Assembly: GCA_936936565.1 (NCBI GenBank)
Contig: CAKZIX010000082.1
Coordinates: 1 to 5,001 of the forward strand
From: an uncultured Nocardiaceae bacterium
GTDB taxonomy: Bacteria; Actinomycetota; Actinomycetes; Mycobacteriales; Mycobacteriaceae
Reading direction: 5' to 3'
Length of the DNA stretch: 5,001 nt
Shown: piece by piece, positions 1-5,001 of the stretch
How the letters are laid out: every line of letters starts with the position of its first letter
Position numbering within the stretch: position 1 is the stretch's first letter
Translations under genes and position numbers: made by a program
Notes under the pieces: generated by a model
Database searches by the model: none
The model's input: the letters and a program-made list of their open reading frames with translations, nothing else
Told to the model about the DNA's origin: nothing

Positions 1-1
1 G

Positions 2-280
2 AAGGCCGGAACCTTCTCGCGCATCGCAGGCCGGGACGTGGCCGACGTGTCGACCGAGATGCTCTTCCGTGCGGCGACGATCGGTGGCGCCACCGCATTG
101 GATCGGTCGGATGTCGGCTGGCTCGCGCCCGGCGGCGTGGCCGATATCGTCCTCGTCGATGTCTCCGTCCTCGTCGTCGCGGTCGTCGTCATCGCGCTCA
201 TCATCGACCTGCTGCTCGTGCTCGCCGGGCGCCGCCTCTGGCACCGATTCCGCGGCCAGCCCGACCCCGCCGACCTGTAG
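2..280 (+). CDS. Composite partial ORF: amidohydrolase C-terminus running into a membrane-protein tail (probable DUF6049 end)
   Basis: This reading frame is open from base 2 and ends at a TAG at 278-280. Its first ~54 residues (to about base 163) resemble the C-terminus of Atz/Trz-type metal-dependent amidohydrolases (cytosine deaminase/chlorohydrolase-like). The signs are an AATIGGATAL helix, then a D-x-G-x-LAPG turn and the closing strand ADIVLVDV, where the composite beta-domain normally resumes. The metal ligands lie upstream of the window, so the substrate cannot be told. From about base 165 the frame becomes a Val/Leu/Ile-rich membrane segment of roughly 25 residues, followed by a basic cytoplasmic tail (RRLWHRFRGQ) and the stop. 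Amidohydrolases do not end in a membrane anchor. In Mycobacteriales the gene before murJ (Rv3909-like, DUF6049) does end with a transmembrane helix and a basic tail, so I infer that the last ~38 codons are that gene's end. A fusion, or a short orphan ORF from ATG 38, is less likely. The two-part reading is fairly firm; the DUF6049 name is inferred. Confidence 0.6.
   Translation, partial: KAGTFSRIAGRDVADVSTEMLFRAATIGGATALDRSDVGWLAPGGVADIVLVDVSVLVVAVVVIALIIDLLLVLAGRRLWHRFRGQPDPADL
160..170. other. Probable breakpoint between amidohydrolase and DUF6049-like segments
   Basis: Family resemblance changes here within a single open frame, from the terminal strand of an amidohydrolase to a hydrophobic helix. 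An 11-base word, cgtcctcgtcg, occurs at 148-158 and again at 166-176, flanking the change. Such short repeats are usual at joins made by short shared words, but this region is also simple GTC-rich sequence coding for valines, so the word may recur by chance. The exact base of the join cannot be fixed from one sequence. Confidence 0.45.
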
Positions 281-297
281 GCGCTTCGGGCACCCAT

Positions 298-320
298 GTG
301 CGGGACCCCGCTTCCCGCAC
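298..320 (+). terminator. GC-rich hairpin 17 bases after the upstream stop codon
   Basis: Bases 298-305 (gtgcggga) pair perfectly with 313-320 (tcccgcac), giving an 8-bp stem with a 7-base loop (ccccgct). It starts 17 bases after the TAG at 278-280. There is no T tract, which is common for actinobacterial hairpin terminators. It could end or attenuate transcription of the upstream gene, leaving murJ with its own promoter. An mRNA 3'-end stabiliser or leader structure is an alternative. Confidence 0.45.
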
Positions 321-413
321 CCCATGCGGCAGTCGTGTCGGCGTGTCGCCCGGCATGTCGGGGTGCGGCCGACGAGTGGGGGTACGGGTGTCGCGGTTGT
401 GGCCGACGACGTG

Positions 414-443
414 CCGACTGGCGGAGAGGTTCGCCGTTACCAT
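414..443 (+). promoter_or_regulatory. Weak candidate promoter upstream of murJ
   Basis: TACCAT at 438-443 fits the TAnnnT pattern of actinobacterial -10 boxes. A partial -35 (ccgact, 414-419, matching only the central GAC of TTGACA) lies 18 bases upstream. The pair sits 45 bases before the murJ start in the gap between the upstream hairpin and the gene. The rest of the gap, 321-487, holds an imperfect palindrome at 349-362 (cccggcatgtcggg) and two copies of ggccgacga (367-375 and around 402-410). I see no clear operator. The -35 match is poor, so this is only a suggestion. Confidence 0.2.
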
Positions 444-487
444 TGTTCGGTGGGTACCAGTCGTCGCACAGCGGATGCGAAGCGCCG

Positions 488-3400
488 ATGAGCGAACCCA
501 CCGAGCCGCCGACACCGCCCTGGGAGCGCGCCCGCCGCGGCGTCGCACCGCCCACCCGCATCCCACCGCGACCCCCGTCCGGGGCACAGAACCCGCCCCC
601 GCGGGTGCCGCCGCCGTCGGTGCCGCCGCGCGCGCAACCGGTCCGCATTCCCCCGCGCGACCCCCGCCGGGGCGCCCCCGCAAATCGCCGCGACCTGCCA
701 CCCGGCGGCCGTCAACAGCCACCGCCCGGGGTGCCGCGCCCACCGGCGGACCCGTCCGCGCACCGTGAACCCCCGCGGCCGGGCCCGCGGCTCGAACCTC
801 CGGTCGATCGTCGCGAACCCCCGGTCGATCGTCGCGAACCACCCGCCGAACGTCGCGAACCACCCGCCGAACGTCGCGAACCACCGACCGAACGTCGCGA
901 GCCATCCGTCGATCGGCTGCCGCCGCGTGGACCGGTCCGGCCCGAACCACCGCGCCCACCGGCCGTGCCCCCGCGCGCACCTGTCGGGCACGAGGCGCCG
1001 CACCCAGACCACCGGACTCGGCCTGGTCCGCAGCAGGCACAACCGGCCGACCGCACGGCGCGTTGGCAGGCGCCCGACGAGCCCCGGCGAGGACCCGCCC
1101 GGCCCGAACCACCGCGCCCGCCCGCCGACCGTCGGGTGCCACCCGGACGTCCGGTGCCTCCGGATGCCGACGGCTCGTGGCAGCCGCCCGGTCCCATCCG
1201 CACGCCGGAGCCGCGGCGACCGTCGACCGGCCCACAACCGCGCCTCGAGCGTCCGCGCCCGATTCCGCACGAGCCGATGCGGCCGCTGCACGAGCAACTA
1301 CCGGCACCGCCGTACGAACCGCTGCACACGACCAAGCTCGAGCCGGAGGGGAAACCGGAACCGGACCCACCGGCGAAGAAGCCGGCCGGGCTCCTTGCGG
1401 CGACCGGGTCGATCGCGATCGCGACACTCGTCAGCCGGATCACCGGATTCCTCAAGCAGATGCTGCTGCTCACCGTGCTCGGTGGGGCGATCGCGTCGAG
1501 CTTCACCGTCGCGATTCAGATTCCGAACATGATCGCCGAGCTCGTGCTCGGCGCCGTGCTCACCCAAACCGTGGTGCCGGTGCTGGTCCGCGCCGAGCGC
1601 GAAGACCCCGACCGTGGCGCGCTGTTCATCCGGCGGCTGTTCACCATGGCGTTGGTGCTGTTGGGCGGGGCAGCGTTGCTCGCCACCCTTGCGGCGCCGG
1701 TGCTGACCACCCATCTGTTCTTGTCGGCGGACGGCAAAGTCAACACCCAGCTGACAACCGCGCTCGCCTTCCTGTTGCTGCCGGCGATCATGTTCTACGG
1801 GATGACGGCATTGCTCACCGCCATCCTCAACACCCGCGACGTGTTCAAACCCGGTGCTTGGGCGCCCGTACTGAACAACCTGGTCGTGCTCGCGGTGCTC
1901 GGGCTGTACCTGATCACACCCGGTGAGATCACGCTCGATCCGGTCCGGATGAGCGACCCGAAGTTGCTGATTCTCGGCGTCGGCGTCACGTTCGGTGTCG
2001 TCGTCCAGGCGCTGAGCCTGCTGCCCGCGATCCGGCGCGAGCGCATCAGCTTGCGCCCGCTGTGGGGTGTCGACGACCGTCTGAAGCAGTTCGGCGGCAT
2101 GGCCGCCGCGATGGTCGTGTACGTACTGATCAGCCAATTCGGCTTCATCTTCGCCACGCGCGTGTCGTCCTACGTCGACGCGGCCGGACCCGCGATCTAC
2201 GCGAACGCCTGGGCGCTGCTCCAGCTGCCCTACGGCGTGCTGGGAGTGACCGTGCTTACCGCGATCATGCCGCGGCTGTCGCGCAACGCGGCCGCCGGCG
2301 ACACCCCCGCGGTCGTCGACGATCTGTCGGTCGCCACCCGGTTGACGATGCTGGCATTGATTCCGGCGATCGTGTTCCTGACGTTCGCCGGTCCGCAGGT
2401 CGGCACCGCCCTCTACGGCTACGGCAACTTCGGCGCCGGCGAGGCACATCGGCTCGGTGAGGCGGTGAGCTGGTCGGCGTTCACCCTCATCCCGTACGCC
2501 CTGGTCCTGATCCACCTGCGAGTTTTCTATGCCCGCGCCAGGGCCTGGACGCCGACCTGGATCATCATCGGCATCACGGCCGTCAAAGTGGTCTTGTCCG
2601 CGCTGGCACCCGTGGTGGCCAGCAACGACGGCGAGGTGGTCATTCTGCTCGGCGTCGCCAACGGCGCCGGCTTCGTCGTCGGCGCGATCATCGGCGGCAT
2701 CCTGCTGCAACGCAGCCTCGGCGATCTGCGCATGGCCAACGTCGGGCGCACCGTGGTGCAGGTGGTGCTGGCCTCCATGGCCGGCGTCGTGGTGATGCTC
2801 GCCGCCGATCGCTTCCTGGGCCTGCACCTGCTCAGCGGCGGCGTCGGCTCGTTCGTGCGCGTCGCGATCAGCGGCATGCTGATGCTCACGGTCACGTTCA
2901 CGCTGCTGCGACTGGCCGGCGTGCCCGAGGTTGTCGCGATCACCGTCGCGGTGAACCGGCGCCTGCGTGGCGGTGGCGAACCCGACACCGCGGCGCCCGC
3001 CGACACGCCCGATCGGCGCGCCGCCGCCTACGACCCCGTCATGGACGCTCAAACCATGGTCATGCCTGTGATCAGGGCCAACTCCGTAGATATCACCGGG
3101 GTCGGGGAGTTCCCGTACCCTATTCGGGGGACGCGAATGCACCAGCACGTAGCGAATGTGCACCCGGCCGGGGGACAACAATGGCCGCGTTCGACCGAAG
3201 GAGTGAAGGTGAGCGACGACCGGGCACCCGGCGCTGGCGCCGGAGGTTCTGCGCGGGACCAGGACCTGTCCGCGGTTGAAAGCGGCGGAGTGTCAACGGA
3301 ATCCCGTGTCGACCCGGCGCTCGAAACAGCGACGGTCAAGATCGACCAGCCGGTCGAGGCGCCGACCACCGCGGTGCCGCCGAGCCCACCGGAATCCGCT

Positions 3401-4213
3401 GGTCCGGAAGCGGCACCTGCAGAGCGGAGCACGCCGCGCGGACCCAAACTCATTCCGGGCGCATCGGTGGCGGGCGGACGCTACCGGCTGCTCGCCCCGC
3501 ACGGCGGTTCCCGCGGCCTGCGGTTCTGGCAGGCGCTGGACACCAAGCTGGACCGCGAAGTCGCGCTCACCTTCGTCGACGCCGACCAGACGGCCGCGAA
3601 CAGTGAAGGGCCGCAAGGCATTCTGTCGCGCACGCTGAGGCTGGGCCGAATCGGCTCGCCAGGCCTGGCGCGCGTCCTCGACGTGGTGCGCGGCAGCTCG
3701 GGCGGCATCGTCGTCGCCGAGTGGACTCCCGGCCGATCGCTGCGTGAGATGGCCGAGACCAAGCCGTCGCCGCTGGGTGCCGCACGCGCCATCAAGGCCC
3801 TCGCCTCCGCCGCCGAAATGGCGCACCGCGGTGGCGGCGCGCTGTCGATCGATCACCCCGACCGGGTGCGCATCAGCGTCGCCGGCGACGCGGTGCTCGC
3901 CTTCCCCGGCACCATGGCCGACGCCGATCCGCAGTCCGACGTGCGCGGGCTCGGCGCCATGCTCTACGCGCTGATCACCGCGCGCTGGCCGATCGGCAAC
4001 ACCGCGGGCGGCGTCAGCGGCACGGCGGCACCACGCCCGACAGTCGGCGGGATGAAGTTGGCCGAACCCGGTCCCGACGGCGCGCCCGTCGAGCCGCGGG
4101 TCCTGCGGCCACGCGCCCTCCCACGGCCCCACGCCGTGGCTCACAGCCGGCGCGAAGGGAGCGCCCGTAGCCTTGTGTCGATCATCCGGGGTGCTCACGG
4201 GCCCCCACCGTAG
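488..4213 (+). CDS. murJ: MurJ/MviN lipid II flippase with proline-rich N-terminal extension and truncated C-terminal pseudokinase
   Basis: MurJ (MOP superfamily) moves lipid II across the membrane for peptidoglycan synthesis. The frame gives 1241 residues from ATG 488. That start has a weak purine patch (gaag, 479-482) and yields an N-terminus beginning MSEPTEPPTPPWERARRG. Residues 1-298 are Pro/Arg-rich and predicted disordered, with a heptapeptide repeat at 103-144. Residues ~301-822 are the multi-helix flippase domain: VSRITGF near 315-321, then IPNMIAELVLGAVLTQ, the AILNTRDVF/APVLNN signature and LPYGVLGV. By eye, R317 matches E. coli Arg18, while Arg24 is Lys (K323) and Arg52 is Ala. 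Residues 828-997 are a linker. From ~998 there is a kinase fold without its catalytic residues (T1028 replaces the VAIK lysine; no HRD or DFG), as in mycobacterial MviN, where the phosphorylated pseudokinase binds FhaA. Family sequence stops at about P1208. The last ~33 residues look foreign, so the end of the C-lobe, the following membrane helix and the extracellular domain are missing. Identity is firm; the end is abnormal. Confidence 0.92.
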   Translation: MSEPTEPPTPPWERARRGVAPPTRIPPRPPSGAQNPPPRVPPPSVPPRAQPVRIPPRDPRRGAPANRRDLPPGGRQQPPPGVPRPPADPSAHREPPRPGPRLEPPVDRREPPVDRREPPAERREPPAERREPPTERREPSVDRLPPRGPVRPEPPRPPAVPPRAPVGHEAPHPDHRTRPGPQQAQPADRTARWQAPDEPRRGPARPEPPRPPADRRVPPGRPVPPDADGSWQPPGPIRTPEPRRPSTGPQPRLERPRPIPHEPMRPLHEQLPAPPYEPLHTTKLEPEGKPEPDPPAKKPAGLLAATGSIAIATLVSRITGFLKQMLLLTVLGGAIASSFTVAIQIPNMIAELVLGAVLTQTVVPVLVRAEREDPDRGALFIRRLFTMALVLLGGAALLATLAAPVLTTHLFLSADGKVNTQLTTALAFLLLPAIMFYGMTALLTAILNTRDVFKPGAWAPVLNNLVVLAVLGLYLITPGEITLDPVRMSDPKLLILGVGVTFGVVVQALSLLPAIRRERISLRPLWGVDDRLKQFGGMAAAMVVYVLISQFGFIFATRVSSYVDAAGPAIYANAWALLQLPYGVLGVTVLTAIMPRLSRNAAAGDTPAVVDDLSVATRLTMLALIPAIVFLTFAGPQVGTALYGYGNFGAGEAHRLGEAVSWSAFTLIPYALVLIHLRVFYARARAWTPTWIIIGITAVKVVLSALAPVVASNDGEVVILLGVANGAGFVVGAIIGGILLQRSLGDLRMANVGRTVVQVVLASMAGVVVMLAADRFLGLHLLSGGVGSFVRVAISGMLMLTVTFTLLRLAGVPEVVAITVAVNRRLRGGGEPDTAAPADTPDRRAAAYDPVMDAQTMVMPVIRANSVDITGVGEFPYPIRGTRMHQHVANVHPAGGQQWPRSTEGVKVSDDRAPGAGAGGSARDQDLSAVESGGVSTESRVDPALETATVKIDQPVEAPTTAVPPSPPESAGPEAAPAERSTPRGPKLIPGASVAGGRYRLLAPHGGSRGLRFWQALDTKLDREVALTFVDADQTAANSEGPQGILSRTLRLGRIGSPGLARVLDVVRGSSGGIVVAEWTPGRSLREMAETKPSPLGAARAIKALASAAEMAHRGGGALSIDHPDRVRISVAGDAVLAFPGTMADADPQSDVRGLGAMLYALITARWPIGNTAGGVSGTAAPRPTVGGMKLAEPGPDGAPVEPRVLRPRALPRPHAVAHSRREGSARSLVSIIRGAHGPPP
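794..919 (+). repeat. Six 21-bp in-frame tandem repeats encoding E-P-P-x-[DE]-R-R
   Basis: Six head-to-tail units start at 794, 815, 836, 857, 878 and 899, each 21 bases (gaa-ccN-ccN-NNc-gaN-cgt-cgc). They encode EPPVDRR twice, EPPAERR twice, EPPTERR, and a diverged last unit, EPSVDRL (murJ residues 103-144). Units 1-2 and 3-4 are nearly identical pairs, which points to recent duplication by slippage or unequal crossover. The alternating acid/base pattern with Pro pairs suggests an extended, charge-patterned, disordered spacer. Copy number probably varies between strains. Confidence 0.85.
939..1119 (+). repeat. 19-bp direct repeat pair in the murJ Pro/Arg-rich region
   Basis: The sequence ggcccgaaccaccgcgccc occurs at 939-957 and 1101-1119, 162 bases apart and in the same frame, encoding the core of an RPEPPRPPA motif both times. 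It shows older internal duplication in the disordered extension, beyond the tandem heptads. It is also a place where deletion or assembly collapse could occur. Confidence 0.7.
3197..3211 (+). promoter_or_regulatory. In-frame internal Shine-Dalgarno and GTG start ahead of the pseudokinase
   Basis: GAAGGAG at 3197-3203 is a strong Shine-Dalgarno sequence and is followed after 5 bases by GTG at 3209-3211, in the murJ frame (residue 908). The match is better than the one before the annotated murJ start. Initiation here would give a soluble product of 334 residues: a 90-residue linker plus the (here truncated) pseudokinase. It sits at the end of a stretch with relaxed third-position GC. Either it is a working internal start, a relic of a gene fusion, or a chance purine run; use in the cell is unproven. 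Confidence 0.4.
4108..4112. other. Probable breakpoint inside the murJ pseudokinase region
   Basis: Up to about base 4111 the murJ frame follows the kinase C-lobe (RGLGAMLYALITARWP, then VEPRVLRP). After this, mycobacterial and nocardial homologues, as I recall them, continue with a PFEIS-type helix, a membrane helix and an extracellular domain. Here the frame gives an Arg/Pro/His-rich string and a TAG at 4211-4213. I looked in the other two forward frames after the break and did not find the missing helix, so a simple frameshift does not explain it. Confidence 0.6.
4121..4139 (+). terminator. GC-rich hairpin between the murJ break and dedA
   Basis: Bases 4121-4127 (ccacggc) pair perfectly with 4133-4139 (gccgtgg) around a 5-base loop (cccac). 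It lies within the murJ reading frame just after family resemblance is lost, and 98 bases before the dedA start. A hairpin like this is more typical of an intergenic terminator than of a kinase-coding segment, which supports the view that 4112-4237 was originally the intergenic leader of dedA. No T run follows. Confidence 0.4.
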
Positions 4214-4226
4214 ACGTCACCGCCTC

Positions 4227-4233
4227 GGAAGGG
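4227..4233 (+). promoter_or_regulatory. Ribosome-binding site deciding the dedA start
   Basis: GGAAGGG at 4227-4233 lies 4 bases before ATG 4238, slightly close but strong. It supports ATG 4238 as the start, which gives the usual short amphipathic N-terminus of DedA proteins. The TAG that ends the murJ frame (4211-4213) is 24 bases upstream of this ATG. Confidence 0.6.
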
Positions 4234-4237
4234 CCGC

Positions 4238-5001
4238 ATGAACACCATCGTCGAGTGGGTCCTCGACCTCATGGACCGGATCGGGGGGCCCGGCATCGCG
4301 CTGGGCATCTTCCTCGAGAACGTCTTCCCGCCGATCCCCAGCGAGGTGATCCTGCCGCTCGCCGGCTTCACCGCCGCACAGGGCCGCTACTCGATCGTCG
4401 AGGCGGTGCTCTGGGCGACGTTCGGATCGGTCGCCGGTGCGCTGCTGCTCTACGGCATCGGCGCGGCGCTCGGGATCGACCGGCTCAAGGTCATCGCGCA
4501 CCGGATGCCGCTCGTCGACGTCGCCGACATCGACAAGACCGACGCCTGGTTCAGCAAGCACGGGCCCAAGGCGGTCTTCTTCGGCCGCATGGTGCCGATC
4601 TTCCGCTCGCAGATCGAGCGCGGCGGCCCGGTGACCGTCACGCACGAGGACATCGAGCGCTTCTTCATGACCATTCCGGAGGCCTGCGAGCTCGTGCTGC
4701 AGGCCGGTGCGATCGGCAATCCCGGTGAGGTGCTGGTGCTGGACATGGGCCAGCCCGTGCGGATCATGGACATCGCGCAGCGCCTGCGGTCCATGTCCGG
4801 GCGCGAGGACATCCGGATCGAGATCACCGGGCTGCGCCACGGTGAGAAGCTGCACGAGGACCTCATCGGCACGGGTGAGACCGACGAGCGGCCCTTCCAC
4901 CCCAAGATCTCCCACGCCAAGGCCGAGCGCCTGGATCCCGCGAACCTGGACCGTCACGTGTGGAAGGTGCGCGGCGGGATGATGTTCACGGGGTCCATCC
5001 C
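4238..5001 (+). CDS. Chimeric ORF: DedA-family N-terminus fused in frame to CapD/FlaA1/WbpM-type C-terminus, partial
   Basis: One frame runs from ATG 4238 to the window end (254 codons, no stop). Residues 1-124 are a DedA (VTT/SNARE-associated) membrane protein. They show a first hydrophobic segment, the re-entrant motif LENVFPPIPSEVILPLAGF (residues 26-44), a glycine-rich helix near 60-77, and FFGRMVPIFRS (114-124). R117 and R123 have the spacing of the essential Arg pair of E. coli YqjA (R130/R136). DedA proteins (~200 residues) are linked to undecaprenyl-phosphate translocation and membrane energetics. The normal continuation, an ISIPAG-type second re-entrant half, is absent. From Q125 the protein is instead the C-terminus of a CapD/FlaA1/WbpM nucleotide-sugar 4,6-dehydratase/epimerase: QIERGGPVTVTH, RFFMTIPEA, VLDMGQPVRIMDIA, then TGLRHGEKLHEDL. 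The NAD-binding fold and catalytic residues of that enzyme, which precede this part, are missing. Neither half should be active as its family is known. I favour an artefactual or rearranged join over a true fusion. Confidence 0.8.
   Translation, partial: MNTIVEWVLDLMDRIGGPGIALGIFLENVFPPIPSEVILPLAGFTAAQGRYSIVEAVLWATFGSVAGALLLYGIGAALGIDRLKVIAHRMPLVDVADIDKTDAWFSKHGPKAVFFGRMVPIFRSQIERGGPVTVTHEDIERFFMTIPEACELVLQAGAIGNPGEVLVLDMGQPVRIMDIAQRLRSMSGREDIRIEITGLRHGEKLHEDLIGTGETDERPFHPKISHAKAERLDPANLDRHVWKVRGGMMFTGSI
4601..4612. other. Breakpoint dedA / capD-like at a shared VPIFR-coding word
   Basis: DedA proteins carry R-x-V/I-P-x-x-R-S before ISIPAG. CapD-type enzymes commonly carry a S-V-[VL]-P-x-F-x-x-Q-I stretch before GGPVTVTH. 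In this frame gtgccgatcttccgc (4592-4606) encodes VPIFR, which is acceptable to both families. The change of family falls at S124/Q125 (4607-4612), immediately after this word. A join at a short shared coding word keeps the frame automatically. Confidence 0.6.

Noticed and set aside
165..280. Membrane tail as the C-terminus of a glycine-betaine ABC permease
   Set aside because: The hydrophobic helix with Asp could suggest it, but the position directly before murJ and the basic tail fit the DUF6049 protein better. Not settled without a search.
296..487. Upstream in-frame ATG at 296 as the murJ start (64 extra residues)
   Set aside because: It begins at the edge of the hairpin stem, has no ribosome site, and gives a Cys/Arg/Gly-rich string unlike the extension that begins at ATG 488.
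794..919. CRISPR-like array
   Set aside because: Units are contiguous with no spacers, in frame with murJ, and encode a heptapeptide.
1298..3181. Very long reverse-strand open frame (627 codons) opposite murJ, and other reverse-strand frames at 201-1427, 3293-4198 and 4217-4957
   Set aside because: They mirror the strongly GC3-biased forward genes, have low-complexity composition and match no family I recognise. Long antisense frames are expected in such GC-rich DNA.
3479..4108. Active Ser/Thr protein kinase
   Set aside because: The VAIK lysine is Thr (T1028), and no HRD or DFG motif is present. It fits the known MviN pseudokinase type.
4168..4215. Promoter for dedA (tagcct at 4168, ttgtgt at 4173, tagacg at 4211)
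   Set aside because: None of these pairs with a partner hexamer at 16-19 bases, so no promoter can be supported.
488..5001. A murJ-dedA-capD operon for lipid-carrier cycling and surface glycan
   Set aside because: The theme is attractive, but murJ and dedA are both truncated at the joins and the capD-like part has no start or catalytic core, so the linkage is not trustworthy.

Overview
The window is very GC-rich, with third codon positions almost all G or C, and it looks actinobacterial. Its core is a mycolate-type actinobacterial (Nocardia/Rhodococcus-like) murJ gene: a long proline/arginine-rich cytoplasmic extension, a lipid II flippase membrane domain, then a linker and a kinase-like domain. 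MurJ fused to a pseudokinase is the mycobacterial MviN (Rv3910) arrangement. The 3' end of the gene just upstream fits the DUF6049 membrane protein that normally precedes murJ in these genomes. The host assignment is an inference from protein content, composition and synteny.

Layout: (A) bases 2 to about 165 encode the C-terminal part of an Atz/Trz-type amidohydrolase. (B) Without a change of frame this becomes a membrane tail ending at 280, which I read as the DUF6049 C-terminus. A 207-bp gap with an 8-bp hairpin follows, then murJ (488-4213). (C) murJ loses its family sequence near 4108-4112 inside the pseudokinase C-lobe. An unrelated stretch with a 7-bp GC hairpin leads into a dedA gene starting at 4238. 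(D) DedA stops looking like DedA at residue 124 and continues in frame as the C-terminal part of a CapD/FlaA1/WbpM-type nucleotide-sugar dehydratase/epimerase, open to the window end.

The main result is that the window is a mosaic with three breakpoints (about 160-170, 4108-4112 and 4601-4612). Each lies inside a protein family that is complete in ordinary genomes. Two joins keep the reading frame. The dedA/capD join falls on a Val-Pro-Ile-Phe-Arg segment that both families can encode, as expected from joining at a short shared sequence. Assembly chimerism or illegitimate recombination explains this better than a designed multi-domain system, although expressed fusions cannot be excluded from sequence alone.

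Functionally, MurJ moves lipid II across the membrane, DedA proteins are linked to recycling of the undecaprenyl phosphate carrier, and CapD-type enzymes make nucleotide sugars for surface glycans. The common envelope theme is tempting, but the breakpoints mean these genes should not be read as an operon. Within intact segment B, the points of biological interest are the six-unit 21-bp repeat in murJ, a strong in-frame internal ribosome-binding site before the pseudokinase, and the missing kinase catalytic residues.
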